A DNA stretch of 64,000 nt from Burkholderiales bacterium (GCA_030684405.1 JAUXYA010000009.1:17778-81777), one strand, 5' to 3'. Counted from the stretch's first letter, positions 32,544 through 41,637 are shown. Notes: generated from the sequence alone by a model not told the origin. Program-made: numbers and translations.

Positions 32544-33857
32544 TCAGCGCGGCGGAATCCTCGAGGCGAGGGGCTTGACCGTGTAGTTATCGAGAAATCG
32601 GCAGTCGGCCGGCTTTGTGGCGCTTATTGCCATGCAACGTGCAGCAATCCCCGCCGGACTGGGTTTCACGCCTTTTTCTACCCAGTTCAGCAAGGCTTCG
32701 AACAGCGGCGGATACATCGCATCACCCCAGTAGCTGTGCTGGTTCGAGTCGACAAAGGTCTGTACCAGGCGCGCACCGTTTCCGGTCGCCTGCATGCGCT
32801 TGCGCAAGGTGTCGCTGCCTTCGACAAAGACCGTGGAGTCGTTTATGCCGTGGGCTGCCAGCACGGGTATCCCGAAACGGCCGACGTAGTCGACGTCGGC
32901 TGCGAAGCGGGCAGCTGCCGCAGGGTCGACAGGGTAACGCTTGACCCCGGCATTCAGCGCGGCATCGTCATCCGAGCCCTTATAACTCACACCCTCGTTG
33001 CCAAAGGGGCTGGTGCCGGTACGGCTGATCACATCACGGAGCGTGAAGGTTCCCCAGCGCAGATGGCCGATTATCGCATTCTCGGGGATGCGCACGACAT
33101 CGACGATGGTGCGCACGCGCCGCGCCTGCTCCGGCGTGCGCTGCGCGGCCGGTTTGTTCAAACCGAGGCAGTCGTTGGCGCGTGCAGAGAGATCGGCATT
33201 GCTCAGTTTGCTGTCGGCCGGCAGGCCCATCCACAGCGGGTATTGCGCTTCATCGGGCCGCGGGTGATTGTTGCACAGGTACTGGTAGACGACCCTGAGG
33301 TCAAGCCGGAAATCGTAGGTGGTGGGTCCGGCGACGACACCACTGGTCAGCAACATGCCTTCCCAAGATTTTGGATACAGTTCGGCCGCCCTGGTCGCAA
33401 CCATTGCGCCCCAGGACTGCCCGTGCAGCAGCGTGCGCCGCGGCTTGGCGACATGCTCCACGAATATGCGACGCACCCGATCAGTGTCTTCGGCGGCGGT
33501 GGTGACAGCAAAGCCGCCCTGGCGAAACACCGAGCCCGCCCAGGCGTGGCCCTGTTGCACAGTGATGGCCCAGCGCTGGATATCCTCATCTGCGCGCGAG
33601 GCCTTGGGTTCGCCGAGCGCCGGCCCGCCATGCGCATGAACGACGAGTACGCCGCTCCAGTTTTCAGGCATAACGATCAGGTAGTGCGCATTCGCCGAAT
33701 CCTGGCCACGCAGGCAGCGGGCTCCAGCCGGTACGCCTGCCGGGCAGGCGGCAGCTTGTGGCGCAGCTTCAGGTGAATGCGAAGGTATGGTCGTGCAACC
33801 GACCAGCAGGGAGAACGCTGCCGCCAGTAAAAGAGTTGATCGTTTCATCGCGTTCAT
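32544..33857 (-). CDS. Lipoprotein alpha/beta hydrolase
   Basis: A 437-residue hydrolase with lipoprotein signal MNAMKRSTLLLAAAFSLLVGCTT (lipobox LVGC), so it is membrane-anchored in the periplasm. The fold shows the strand GVLVVHAHGGPALGE (oxyanion loop HGG), the nucleophile elbow LLHGQSWGAMVA, an acid near IPVLAAHGINDSTVFVEG and a histidine in SNQHSYWGD. Resembles prolyl-oligopeptidase/tannase-like peptidase or esterase lipoproteins of Burkholderiales. Substrate unknown. It ends 69 bases from the GST stop (convergent). Confidence 0.78.
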   Translation of the reverse strand: MNAMKRSTLLLAAAFSLLVGCTTIPSHSPEAAPQAAACPAGVPAGARCLRGQDSANAHYLIVMPENWSGVLVVHAHGGPALGEPKASRADEDIQRWAITVQQGHAWAGSVFRQGGFAVTTAAEDTDRVRRIFVEHVAKPRRTLLHGQSWGAMVATRAAELYPKSWEGMLLTSGVVAGPTTYDFRLDLRVVYQYLCNNHPRPDEAQYPLWMGLPADSKLSNADLSARANDCLGLNKPAAQRTPEQARRVRTIVDVVRIPENAIIGHLRWGTFTLRDVISRTGTSPFGNEGVSYKGSDDDAALNAGVKRYPVDPAAAARFAADVDYVGRFGIPVLAAHGINDSTVFVEGSDTLRKRMQATGNGARLVQTFVDSNQHSYWGDAMYPPLFEALLNWVEKGVKPSPAGIAARCMAISATKPADCRFLDNYTVKPLASRIPPR

Positions 33858-33895
33858 GGCTGCCTCGGCAGGGGATTGTCGAAAAGTGGATCTGC

Positions 33896-34882
33896 TTACC
33901 GCAGATCCAGCTTGAGTTCCTGTATCAGTTTGCCCCAGCCCGCCATGCCTTCGCTGATCAGTTTGGCGACTTCTTCGGGCGAGCTTGGCTGCGTCTCGAA
34001 GCCTGCGGCCTGCAGCCTGTCGCGTGCGGCAGGTTGCTTGAGGATGGCGCTGATCTCACTGTTCAGCCGGTTGATGATCGCTTTCGGTGTTTTTGCTGGC
34101 GCGAGCATCGCTGTCCATTGATAGACATCGAAGCCGGCAAGTCCGGATTCATCCAGCGTCGGTATATCGGGCAGAACAGCCGAACGTTTCTTTGAAGTGA
34201 CTGCGAGTATCCTGACCCGCCCGGCTTTGTGCTGCGGAATCACCGTGGATGAGCCGAGTACTGCTGCAGGCACCTGGCCGCCACTGAGCTCGATAATGGC
34301 TTGGCCTCCGCCCTTGTATGGGATATGCACCATATCGATCCCGGTCATTTTTTTGATCAGTTCGCCGGACAGGTGTTGTGAAGTGCCGGTGCCGGATGTC
34401 CCGAAAGTCAGCGGCTTTGATTTGGCGAGGGCGATGAACTCCTTGACGTTCTTTGCCGGCACTGCGGCATGCACTGCAAGCACCAGCGGCTGGGTGGACA
34501 TCAGGGATATGGGCGCAAAGCTGGTGCGCGGGTCGAATTTGAGATTGCGGTAAGCGTGGGGCAGCAGCGTAAGCGAGTCGGCTGTGGTGATCAGCGTATA
34601 ACCGTCAGGGATGGCTTCGGCAACCCCGGTAAAGGCTATTGTTCCGGTGGCGCCAGGCCTGTTGTCGACAACGAGCTGTTGCCCCAGCCTGGCGGTCAGC
34701 TGTTCTCCGACTATGCGTGAAACGAGGTCAGTGGCTCCGCCGGGTACGTAAGGCACGACCAGGCGCACCGGGCGGCTGGGCCAGGATTGTGCGGCCGCTT
34801 GTTCGGCGAGCGGAAACAGTGCGCCTGTCAGCACCGAGGCGGTTATTGCAAAACGGATCAGCAGGGGTCGCTGGAGAATCAT
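33896..34882 (-). CDS. Bug/TctC-family tripartite tricarboxylate transporter substrate-binding protein
   Basis: A 328-residue periplasmic binding protein with signal peptide (ILQRPLLIRFAITASVLTGALFPLAEQAAAQS). Bug signatures: WPSRPVRLVVPYVPGGATDLVSRIV, VVDNRPGATGTIAF, PDGYTL, FGTSGTGTSQHLSGE, HIPYKGGGQAI and LPDIPTLDESGL. I used ATG 34882, correctly spaced from AAAGGA; ATGs 9 and 15 bases upstream overlap that site. No TctA/TctB membrane genes are adjacent, as usual for the many orphan Bug proteins of Burkholderiales. Divergent from a TrmB-like regulator and sulfatase, so the ligand may be a carboxylate related to the sulfatase product. Confidence 0.9.
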   Translation of the reverse strand: MILQRPLLIRFAITASVLTGALFPLAEQAAAQSWPSRPVRLVVPYVPGGATDLVSRIVGEQLTARLGQQLVVDNRPGATGTIAFTGVAEAIPDGYTLITTADSLTLLPHAYRNLKFDPRTSFAPISLMSTQPLVLAVHAAVPAKNVKEFIALAKSKPLTFGTSGTGTSQHLSGELIKKMTGIDMVHIPYKGGGQAIIELSGGQVPAAVLGSSTVIPQHKAGRVRILAVTSKKRSAVLPDIPTLDESGLAGFDVYQWTAMLAPAKTPKAIINRLNSEISAILKQPAARDRLQAAGFETQPSSPEEVAKLISEGMAGWGKLIQELKLDLR

Positions 34883-34991
34883 TTGCATTCCTTTCAACAG
34901 GTTATATTCGTGATACCGGTCTGCGACGGATGTCTGCAGGGATGATGACTTTTGCCATTGGAATCTTTTAGAAGTAGCATTAGCAACTACT

Positions 34992-35897
34992 ATGCCACAT
35001 ATTTCTGGAAAAAAGCTCGGCGCGCGTCCCCCGCGTGACGGGACGCCGCTGGCGGATGCCTTGCGCCGGCTCGGGTTTACTGATTACGAAGCACGCGCCT
35101 ACGCGGCGCTTTCGGCCACGCAGCCGGCGACAGCCTACGAGATTGCCAAAAAGGCCGTTTTGCCCCGGGCCAATGTGTATGCCACCCTGCATGCGCTGGA
35201 GGCTCGGGGCGCGATACAGCCAGTCACCGAAAATCCGGTGCGCTATGTCCCGGTCGACCCCGAGCAATTTTTTCGTGGTGTCCAGCGCGACACCAGTGAC
35301 CTGTGCGAGGACGTAGTGCGGGCAATGCGCCGCAGCGCCAAGTCGGCCGACAATGCCTATGTGTCAATTTTCCGGGGTGAGCAGGATGTCCGGCGCAAAC
35401 TCACTGAGATGATCGAGAGTGCGCGTGATCATATCTGGATGAAAGCGCCGGTCGGACTGATCGAGCCGCATGCTGCTGCCATTTACGATGCGGCACGCCG
35501 CGGTGCCATGGTGCGGCTGATCGTTTTTGGTAAAACCGTTCCGGGGCTGAAGCCACACAAGAGACTCCAATTGATTCCGCACGAGGGGGATGGGGAGCCC
35601 CACGGTCCGCCATCGGACCGTATGCTTACCGCCACCGTCGACAGCGAGGGTATGTTGATTGCGTCATTTTCCGGAATACCCAAGGCTTCTTTTGCCAGGG
35701 ATTATTCGATCGTCTACGTGATTGAGACGCTGTTGCTGCATGAGGTCTACCTCGCGGAAATCCACTCGGCATTCGGCGACCTGCTTGAATCGAAGTTCGG
35801 TCGCCAGTTGGGCCGTCTGCGCCGGAAATACCGTCCCCGGGGGCGCGAGCGGCCGGTACTTGAGGGCGCTGAGCCCCCCCCCGCAAGTCTGCGTTGA
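34992..35897 (+). CDS. TrmB-family transcriptional regulator
   Basis: A 301-residue TrmB-type regulator: N-terminal winged helix LADALRRLGFTDYEARAYAALSATQPATAYEIAKKAVLPRANVYATLHALEARGAIQPV, followed by a phospholipase-D-like/sugar-binding C-terminal domain (EMIESARDHIWMKAPVG, MVRLIVFGKTVPG, DYSIVYVIETLLLHEVY). TrmB proteins are best known from archaea and are less common in betaproteobacteria. It is divergent from the Bug gene and immediately upstream of the sulfatase, and likely controls both. A weak dyad AGTAG...CTACT (34973-34991) abuts the start codon. Confidence 0.8.
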   Translation: MPHISGKKLGARPPRDGTPLADALRRLGFTDYEARAYAALSATQPATAYEIAKKAVLPRANVYATLHALEARGAIQPVTENPVRYVPVDPEQFFRGVQRDTSDLCEDVVRAMRRSAKSADNAYVSIFRGEQDVRRKLTEMIESARDHIWMKAPVGLIEPHAAAIYDAARRGAMVRLIVFGKTVPGLKPHKRLQLIPHEGDGEPHGPPSDRMLTATVDSEGMLIASFSGIPKASFARDYSIVYVIETLLLHEVYLAEIHSAFGDLLESKFGRQLGRLRRKYRPRGRERPVLEGAEPPPASLR

Positions 35898-35947
35898 TCG
35901 ACAAACATCTTTCACTGAATGAAGACATGACCCCAGGAGAACCTGCA

Positions 35948-37315
35948 ATGGCCGTATCGAATCCGACCGCCCGTCCCAATATCGTGCTGATTCTCGCCGA
36001 CAACCTCGGCTGGGGAGAGCTTGGCTGCTACGGCGGCGGCGCGCTGCGCGGTGCGCCGACGCCGCGCATTGATGCGCTGGCGGGAGAAGGCTTGCGGCTG
36101 CTGAACTTCAATATCGAGTCGGATTGCGTGCCGACACGTTCGGCGCTGATGACCGGCCGCTATCCGATCCGCACCGGCGCCCAGCAGTCGGTGCCGGCGG
36201 GGCTGCCGCAGGGCATCATTCCCTGGGAGATCACTCTGGCGCAGCTGTTGAAGTCCCGGGGTTATGCCACGGCGATCCATGGCAAGTGGCACCTCGGTGA
36301 CCGCCCGGGACGGTTTCCGACCGATCGCGGCTTCGACGAGTGGTACGGCATTCCGCGTACGACTAACGAAAGCATGTTTACCAGTGCCCCGGGCTATGAC
36401 CCGAAAGTCACCCCGTTGCCATACGTGCTCGAAGCCAAGTCGGGCGAGATTCCGCGCGAGGTGGCAATTTACGATCTGGAGATGCGCCGGCGCATAGACG
36501 GTGACCTGTTCCGTCGATCAGCGGATTTTATTACCCGCCAGCATCAGGCGGGCGTGCCGTTTTTTGCCTATGTGCCGATTACCCAGATGCACTACCCGAC
36601 CATACCCCATCGTGATTTTGAAGGCCGGAGCGGCGCAGGGGATTTTGCCGACGCGATGGTGGAGATGGATTATCGAGTCGGGGAACTGCTCGAGACCGTC
36701 AATCGACTGGGGATCGCTGAAAATACATTGTTCATTTTCGCCAGCGACAATGGACCGGAGTTTCGCCGTCCCTGGCGCGGCTCCGCCGGTATGTGGCAGG
36801 GGACCTATCACACCGCCATGGAAGGGGGGCTGCGCGCGCCGTGCATCCTGCGCTGGCCCGGAAGCATCCCGGCGGGCCGGGTTTCCAACGAGGTCGTACA
36901 GGTCACGGACCTGTTCACGACGCTGGCCCGCTGGGCCGGGGCCGACGCACCCTCCGACCGGCCGATCGACGGCCTGGATCAGCGCGCTTTTTTTACGGGT
37001 CAAAGCGAGAAGTCGGCGCGCGAAGGACTGGTTTATTACATCAAGTCCGAGCTGCGAGCTGCCAAATGGCGCGACTGGAAAATGCATCTGGTGTGGGAGG
37101 TCGAGCCCAACGCCGGCGCGAACCATCTCGAATCGCCGTTGCTGTTCAACCTAATCCAGGATCCGAAAGAGGAAACCGACGTCAATACAACAGCCGGCTG
37201 GGTGCGTACGCCGATCCGCAGGATGATGCACGACTTCCAGGAGGGGCTGAAGCGCAACCCGCCGATTCCACCGGGGGCGGCTGACGAATATTTGCCGCCA
37301 CCCTTCAAGCCCTGA
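35948..37315 (+). CDS. Sulfatase (arylsulfatase family)
   Basis: A 455-residue type I sulfatase. ATG 35948 follows CAGGAGAACCTGCA. N-terminal PNIVLILADNLGWGELGCYGGG holds the first calcium ligands (Asp-Asn in place of the usual Asp-Asp). The formylglycine site is Cys60 in DCVPTRSALMTGRYP (C-x-P-T-R), followed by HGKWHLGD and FASDNGPEF. No signal peptide is present, so the enzyme is probably cytoplasmic, and needs a formylglycine-generating enzyme not in the window. It forms a unit with the TrmB regulator (51-base gap) opposite a Bug gene: likely uptake and desulfation of a sulfated organic compound. Confidence 0.9.
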   Translation: MAVSNPTARPNIVLILADNLGWGELGCYGGGALRGAPTPRIDALAGEGLRLLNFNIESDCVPTRSALMTGRYPIRTGAQQSVPAGLPQGIIPWEITLAQLLKSRGYATAIHGKWHLGDRPGRFPTDRGFDEWYGIPRTTNESMFTSAPGYDPKVTPLPYVLEAKSGEIPREVAIYDLEMRRRIDGDLFRRSADFITRQHQAGVPFFAYVPITQMHYPTIPHRDFEGRSGAGDFADAMVEMDYRVGELLETVNRLGIAENTLFIFASDNGPEFRRPWRGSAGMWQGTYHTAMEGGLRAPCILRWPGSIPAGRVSNEVVQVTDLFTTLARWAGADAPSDRPIDGLDQRAFFTGQSEKSAREGLVYYIKSELRAAKWRDWKMHLVWEVEPNAGANHLESPLLFNLIQDPKEETDVNTTAGWVRTPIRRMMHDFQEGLKRNPPIPPGAADEYLPPPFKP

Positions 37316-37449
37316 TTCCTGCGTCCAGGACAATTGACGGCTCCGTTTGCCGGTCCGGCAGGTATGGTCAGCAAGAACTTGCCAGTACGCCGGGCTTTGT
37401 CTAGGCTCAGCGCACTTCGATTTTCTGATCACTTCCACCGGAGGTCACC

Positions 37450-38325
37450 ATGAACGACATGCAGCGTGAAGACCTGCTTGCCCTGGTAAGCAACCGCACC
37501 ACCGTATCCCGTCGCGAATTTGTTGCCGGCTCGCTCGCCGTAGGCTTTGCGCTGGCGGTGCAACCGGTGGCGGCACAGACCATGATCACCACCGACACCG
37601 CCGGGCTGACCGCGGGCGAGGTGAAAATCCCGACCGCCAATGGCGATATTCCCGCTTACCGCGCGATGCCCGCCAATGGCAAGAACCTGGCGACCATCCT
37701 GGTTGTGCAGGAAATCTTCGGCGTGCACGAGCACATCAAGGATATCTGCCGCCGCTTTGCGAAGGCGGGTTATCTCGCGATCGCCCCGGAGATGTACTTC
37801 CGCCAGGGCGACGTGTCGCAGCTGAAGGACAACAAGGAGATCTTCGCCAAGGTCGTCAACTTCGTGCCCGATGCACAGGTGATGTCCGATCTTGATGCTG
37901 CGGTGGCCTGGGCGAACAAGAACGGCGGTGACGGCAAGCGCTTGGGGATCACCGGTTTCTGCTGGGGCGGCCGCATTACCTGGCTCTATACTGCGCACAA
38001 CAAGAATGTGAAGGCAGGCGTGGCCTGGTACGGCCGCCTGGTCGGCCAGTCTACCGAGATGACGCCGAAACATCCGATCGACGTCGTCGACCAGATCAAT
38101 GCACCGGTGCTCGGACTCTACGGTGGCGCTGATGCCGGGATTCCAAACGATACCGTCGAGAAAATGAATGCGGCGCTGAAGGAGAAGGGCAAGCCGTCGA
38201 TGATCCACCTCTACCCGGATACGCCGCATGCCTTTCATGCGGATTACCGGCCGAGCTACCGCAAGGAGCAGGCAGCCGACGGCTGGAAACGCGCGACCGA
38301 GTGGTTCAAGAAGCACGGCGTCTGA
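37450..38325 (+). CDS. Dienelactone hydrolase family protein with Tat signal
   Basis: A 291-residue alpha/beta hydrolase. ATG 37450 follows ACCGGAGGTCACC. Residues about 17-43 ([26 protein letters not shown]) form a Tat signal, so it is periplasmic. The catalytic cysteine is in GFCWGGR (about residue 171), the acid in YGGADAGIP and the histidine in YPDTPHAFH, the Cys-Asp-His triad of dienelactone hydrolases. Exported members of this family are often annotated YghX-like and have no proven lactone substrate. Followed by a strong terminator. Confidence 0.87.
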   Translation: MNDMQREDLLALVSNRTTVSRREFVAGSLAVGFALAVQPVAAQTMITTDTAGLTAGEVKIPTANGDIPAYRAMPANGKNLATILVVQEIFGVHEHIKDICRRFAKAGYLAIAPEMYFRQGDVSQLKDNKEIFAKVVNFVPDAQVMSDLDAAVAWANKNGGDGKRLGITGFCWGGRITWLYTAHNKNVKAGVAWYGRLVGQSTEMTPKHPIDVVDQINAPVLGLYGGADAGIPNDTVEKMNAALKEKGKPSMIHLYPDTPHAFHADYRPSYRKEQAADGWKRATEWFKKHGV

Positions 38326-38348
38326 AACCGGGCTTGCGGCAAAGGACA

Positions 38349-38373
38349 ACGGGGCCCGCGGGCCCCGTTTTTT
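38349..38373 (+). terminator. Intrinsic terminator after the dienelactone hydrolase gene
   Basis: ACGGGGCCCGCGGGCCCCGT followed by TTTTTT: a continuous GC-rich dyad with a T-run, 24 bases after the hydrolase stop and just before the convergent TauE gene. Confidence 0.85.
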
Positions 38374-38381
38374 CACGGTGC

Positions 38382-39131
38382 TCAGCCCGCTGCGCGCAGC
38401 AGCAGCGAAATTCCGCTTAATACCAGTAGTGCGCCCATCACCCGGATCACCGTGTCGCGTGACAGGTTGAGGTGCAGGTGATGGCCGGTCCATACGCCCA
38501 GCGCCATCACCGGCATCAATGCCACAGCGGCGACCAGAGCAGCCGGTGAATAGAGGCCGGCGACGATGAACAGCACGATGCGCGCGACGGTGGTGAACAT
38601 GAAAATCATCGGTATCGTTGCTCGAATCTGTTCCGGCCCTGCGTTGCGGCCGGCGAGGTAGAACACGTAGATCGGGCCGCCAATGCCGAACACCGCCGAG
38701 CTTGCGCCGCCGAAGCCGCCGATGGGTGCTGCCGCCCAGCGCGGCAACGGAAAACCCTTGCCGCGCTTGACGACATAGGACACACCGAAAAAGATCACGA
38801 ACAGCCCGAGTCCACCAAGCAGCAGTTCGGGGCTGACCTGCACCAGCAGCCAGACGCCGGCGAGGATGCCCAGTGCCATGAACGGCAGCAGCAGAACGAG
38901 CTCCTGGCGCATTACGTCGGCGCGCAGGCGCAGGCCCATGGCGAAGGCGCCGGCGCAGTCGATCAGCACGAAAAACGGCACGACGAATTTCAGCGGAAAG
39001 ATATGCGCCAGCAGCGGCACCGCAATCAGCGTCGAGCCGAAGCCGGAGATGCCGAAGACCACATAGGCCACAAAAACGATCAGCGGCGCGAGGATCAGGA
39101 TGTGAGGCTGCAGAAGTTCAGTGACCGGCAT
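38382..39131 (-). CDS. Sulfite exporter TauE/SafE family membrane protein
   Basis: A 249-residue membrane protein with about eight hydrophobic segments and the family motifs FGISGFGSTLIAVPLLAHIFPLKFVVP and, in the second half, GGFGGASSAVFGIGGPIYVFYL. TauE/SafE proteins are thought to export sulfite, sulfoacetate or related organosulfur anions. I used ATG 39131 (MPVTELLQPH); the frame opens further upstream to 39203, and neither start has a clear ribosome binding site. Possibly relevant to the sulfatase two genes away, but transcribed separately. Confidence 0.85.
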   Translation of the reverse strand: MPVTELLQPHILILAPLIVFVAYVVFGISGFGSTLIAVPLLAHIFPLKFVVPFFVLIDCAGAFAMGLRLRADVMRQELVLLLPFMALGILAGVWLLVQVSPELLLGGLGLFVIFFGVSYVVKRGKGFPLPRWAAAPIGGFGGASSAVFGIGGPIYVFYLAGRNAGPEQIRATIPMIFMFTTVARIVLFIVAGLYSPAALVAAVALMPVMALGVWTGHHLHLNLSRDTVIRVMGALLVLSGISLLLRAAG

Positions 39132-39160
39132 CGAAGGGAGTATATAAGACCTGGCGCGGA

Positions 39161-39248
39161 GTGATGAGTGATGAACGATGAGCGGAAAATCCGTGTCTGA
39201 CATTTGCCCGTGTTTTAATTCGTCATTCAGCGTCCATTACTCATCATT
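39161..39248. repeat. Imperfect inverted repeat of GATGAGT-type sequence
   Basis: TGATGAGTGATGAA (from 39163) pairs with the complement of TCCATTACTCATCA (39233-39246) at 12 of 14 positions. Both lie in the gap between tauE and the phosphatase gene. It resembles a decayed dispersed repeat; no function apparent. Confidence 0.35.
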
Positions 39249-39255
39249 GTCTTTT

Positions 39256-39897
39256 ATGACCCAACTGATCCTGATCCGCCATGGCGAAACGCTGTGGAAT
39301 ACCGAGCGCCGCATGCAGGGCCAGCTCGACAGCCCGCTCACCGAGCGTGGCATCTGGCAGGCCTGCCGCCTCGGTGAACGCATGGCCACGATGGCCTTTA
39401 CCACGCTGTATTCCAGCGACCTGCCGCGCGCGCGGCTGACGGCTCAGCGCATTGCCGAGCTCAGTGGCCATGACATCGTTGCAGACGAACGCTTGCGCGA
39501 GCGCCATTTCGGTCTGTTCGAGGGCATGACGCGTCCCGAGATGGAAAAGATCGATCCGCAGGTCTATGCGCGCTTCATGTCGCGCGATCCGCAGTACGCG
39601 GTGCCCGGCGGTGAAAGTCCCGCGGGATTTTTCGCGCGCTGCCGTGATGCGCTCGAGGACATTGCGGCACGCCATCGCGGTGAAACCATCGCGATCGTCA
39701 CCCACGGCCTCGTGCTCGATGCCGCATATCGTGCTGCAACCGGTCTTGCACTCGAGGCACTGCGCCCGGTGCCGCTGGTCAACGCCAGCCTCAACTGGTT
39801 TGTCTGTGATAACGGCGCCTGGCAGGCAGGGCGCTGGGGCGATGCCGATCACCTGGGTGCCGACGGCGTCACCATATTCGGTGACGGCAGTATTTAA
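39256..39897 (+). CDS. Histidine phosphatase family protein (phosphoglycerate-mutase-like)
   Basis: A 213-residue branch-2 histidine phosphatase: MTQLILIRHGETLWNTERRMQGQLDSPLTERGI has the catalytic RHGET motif with the phosphohistidine, YSSDLPRARLTAQRI the second arginine, the acid is in ERHFGLFEGM, and THGLVLDAAYRA contains the second histidine. The family includes CobC, GpmB and broad phosphatases; no cobalamin genes are nearby, so the substrate is open. ATG 39256 was chosen because upstream codons are repeat sequence. Ends directly at AT-rich element copy 6. Confidence 0.88.
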   Translation: MTQLILIRHGETLWNTERRMQGQLDSPLTERGIWQACRLGERMATMAFTTLYSSDLPRARLTAQRIAELSGHDIVADERLRERHFGLFEGMTRPEMEKIDPQVYARFMSRDPQYAVPGGESPAGFFARCRDALEDIAARHRGETIAIVTHGLVLDAAYRAATGLALEALRPVPLVNASLNWFVCDNGAWQAGRWGDADHLGADGVTIFGDGSI

Positions 39898-39903
39898 AAT
39901 GTC

Positions 39904-39930
39904 AAAAATATCAATAAAAACAAATACTTA
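39904..39930 (+). repeat. AT-rich 27-bp dispersed element, copy 6
   Basis: AAAAATATCAATAAAA, then CAAATACTTA: 25 of 27 positions match copy 3. It begins six bases after the histidine phosphatase stop and ends 24 bases before the esterase start, the same relation to flanking genes as copy 3. Confidence 0.65.
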
Positions 39931-39954
39931 CGAATTATATCTAGCGGTGGGCGG

Positions 39955-40587
39955 ATGAATCCGGCGGAACCGGTCATCGTCATCCATGGCCTGTGGATGC
40001 GGGGGCTGGTGATGAGCCTGCTAGCGCGGCGAATCGCACAGGAAGGTTTCGCGGCACAGACATGGTCCTATCCGACGCTGCGCAGGTCGCTTGCTGAAAA
40101 CGCCGAACGCCTGGCACGCCACTGTCTGGCGCTGGCTGCGCCGCGGGTGCACATCGTCGCGCACAGCATGGGCGGATTGGTGGCACTGCGCATGCTCGAA
40201 CAGCATCACGAACTGCGTTGCGGGCGGCTGGTACTGGTCGGCACGCCGTATGGCGACAGCTTTTCGGCGCGCCGCCTCGCGCGGTTTCCCGGCGGGACGA
40301 CGCTGCTCGGCCGCAGCATCCGTGAATGGCTTAGCGGCCCGCGGCCGCTGCCGCGCGGCGATACTGAAATCGGCATCATCGCCGGTACCCGTGGCTTCGG
40401 ACTCGGTCAACTGGTCGCACCGGACCTGCCGCAGCCCAATGACGGCGTGGTGACGCTGCAGGAAACTGTTGTGCCCGGCGTGACCGAACGCGTCGAACTC
40501 GCGGTTGGCCATACCGGAATGCTGCTGTCACGCGCAGTGGCGCGGCAGTGCAGCGCTTTCCTGCGCCACGGGCGTTTTGCAGCATGA
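39955..40587 (+). CDS. Alpha/beta hydrolase (lipase/PGAP1-like esterase)
   Basis: A 210-residue hydrolase: VIVIHGLWMRGLVMSLLARRI (oxyanion HG), nucleophile VHIVAHSMGGLVALRML (serine about 72), an acidic residue in PQPNDGVVTLQE, and the histidine in VGHTGML near the C-terminus. No signal peptide; likely cytoplasmic. It shares an ATGA overlap with the following lipoprotein gene, so they are co-transcribed. Compact form of the lipase-like esterases; substrate unknown. Confidence 0.85.
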   Translation: MNPAEPVIVIHGLWMRGLVMSLLARRIAQEGFAAQTWSYPTLRRSLAENAERLARHCLALAAPRVHIVAHSMGGLVALRMLEQHHELRCGRLVLVGTPYGDSFSARRLARFPGGTTLLGRSIREWLSGPRPLPRGDTEIGIIAGTRGFGLGQLVAPDLPQPNDGVVTLQETVVPGVTERVELAVGHTGMLLSRAVARQCSAFLRHGRFAA

Positions 40588-41627
40588 AGAGTATCCTCAT
40601 TGCAGGCTTGGCCGCGTTGCTGCTGACGGGCTGCGGTAACCTCGGCTACTACCTGCAGTCAGTGCAGGGGCAGTTCGGCATCTGGCAGCGCGAGGTGCCG
40701 GTCGAGCGCCTGCTCGAGGATTCCGCGCTGGATCCGGCGCTGAAGGCGCAGATCGAACGCGCGCTGCGCATCCGCGATTACGCCACCCGCGAACTGGGAC
40801 TGCCTGACAACCGCAGTTACCGCTCTTACGCCGACCTCGCGCGACCTTTCGTGGTCTGGAACGTATTTGTCGCGGACGAGTTTTCAGTGGAACCGAAGCA
40901 ATGGTGTTTCCCCTTCGCTGGCTGCGTCAACTACAAGGGTTATTTTTCCGAAGCCGAGGCGCGCGGTCTTGCGCAGCAACTGGCTGCGGAGGGGCATGAT
41001 GTCTACGTCGGCGGTGTGCCGGCTTATTCCACCATTGGCTGGTTCGCCGATCCATTGCTCAACACCTTCATCCGTTATCCCGAACCGGAACTCGCGCGCC
41101 TGCTGTTCCATGAACTCGCGCACCAGGTGGTCTACGTCAAGGACGACACCGTGTTCAACGAATCCTTTGCCACCGTGGTCGAGCAGGCCGGGGTCGCGCG
41201 CTGGCTGGCTGACCATGGCAGTACGACCGATCGCGAGCGCTTTGCGCAGTTGCAGCGTTTTCGTACCGATTTCCGCCGGCTGGTGGTGGAGGCCCGCAGC
41301 GCCCTGGCGAAAATCTATGCAGGCGAGGCCGGCGTCGAAGAGAAGCGCCGGCGCAAGGCGGAAATTTTTGCCGGACTTCGGCGGGCTTATGAAGCGCAGC
41401 GCCTGGAGTGGGGCGGCTTTGCCGGATACGACCGCTGGTTCGCGCAGCCGCTGGGCAACGCACACCTTGCTTCGGTGGCGATTTACACACAGCAGGTGCC
41501 CGCATTCGAGGCACTGCTCGCGCAGCAGGGCGGTGACCTGTCGCGTTTCTACGCGGCCGTGCGTGAACTGGCGGCGCTGCCGGCCGGGGAGCGCAAGGCG
41601 CGGTTGGCCGCGCTGGCTGCGCGCTGA
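40584..41627 (+). CDS. Predicted zinc aminopeptidase lipoprotein (COG4324-like)
   Basis: A 347-residue lipoprotein: signal MKSILIAGLAALLLTGCG with lipobox LTGC, then the family opening LGYYLQSVQGQFGIWQRE. The zinc site is HELAHQVVY (HExxH-type at about residues 176-180) with the downstream glutamate in NESFATVVEQAG. This is the conserved but poorly studied predicted aminopeptidase family. Periplasm-facing. Start at ATG 40584 overlaps the esterase stop by four bases, indicating a two-gene operon. Confidence 0.87.
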   Translation: MKSILIAGLAALLLTGCGNLGYYLQSVQGQFGIWQREVPVERLLEDSALDPALKAQIERALRIRDYATRELGLPDNRSYRSYADLARPFVVWNVFVADEFSVEPKQWCFPFAGCVNYKGYFSEAEARGLAQQLAAEGHDVYVGGVPAYSTIGWFADPLLNTFIRYPEPELARLLFHELAHQVVYVKDDTVFNESFATVVEQAGVARWLADHGSTTDRERFAQLQRFRTDFRRLVVEARSALAKIYAGEAGVEEKRRRKAEIFAGLRRAYEAQRLEWGGFAGYDRWFAQPLGNAHLASVAIYTQQVPAFEALLAQQGGDLSRFYAAVRELAALPAGERKARLAALAAR

Positions 41628-41637
41628 ACCGGCGGAA

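Noticed and set aside
34973..34991. Operator AGTAG...CTACT before the TrmB-like gene
   Set aside because: Arms are only 5 bp and overlap the start codon; too weak to list as a site.
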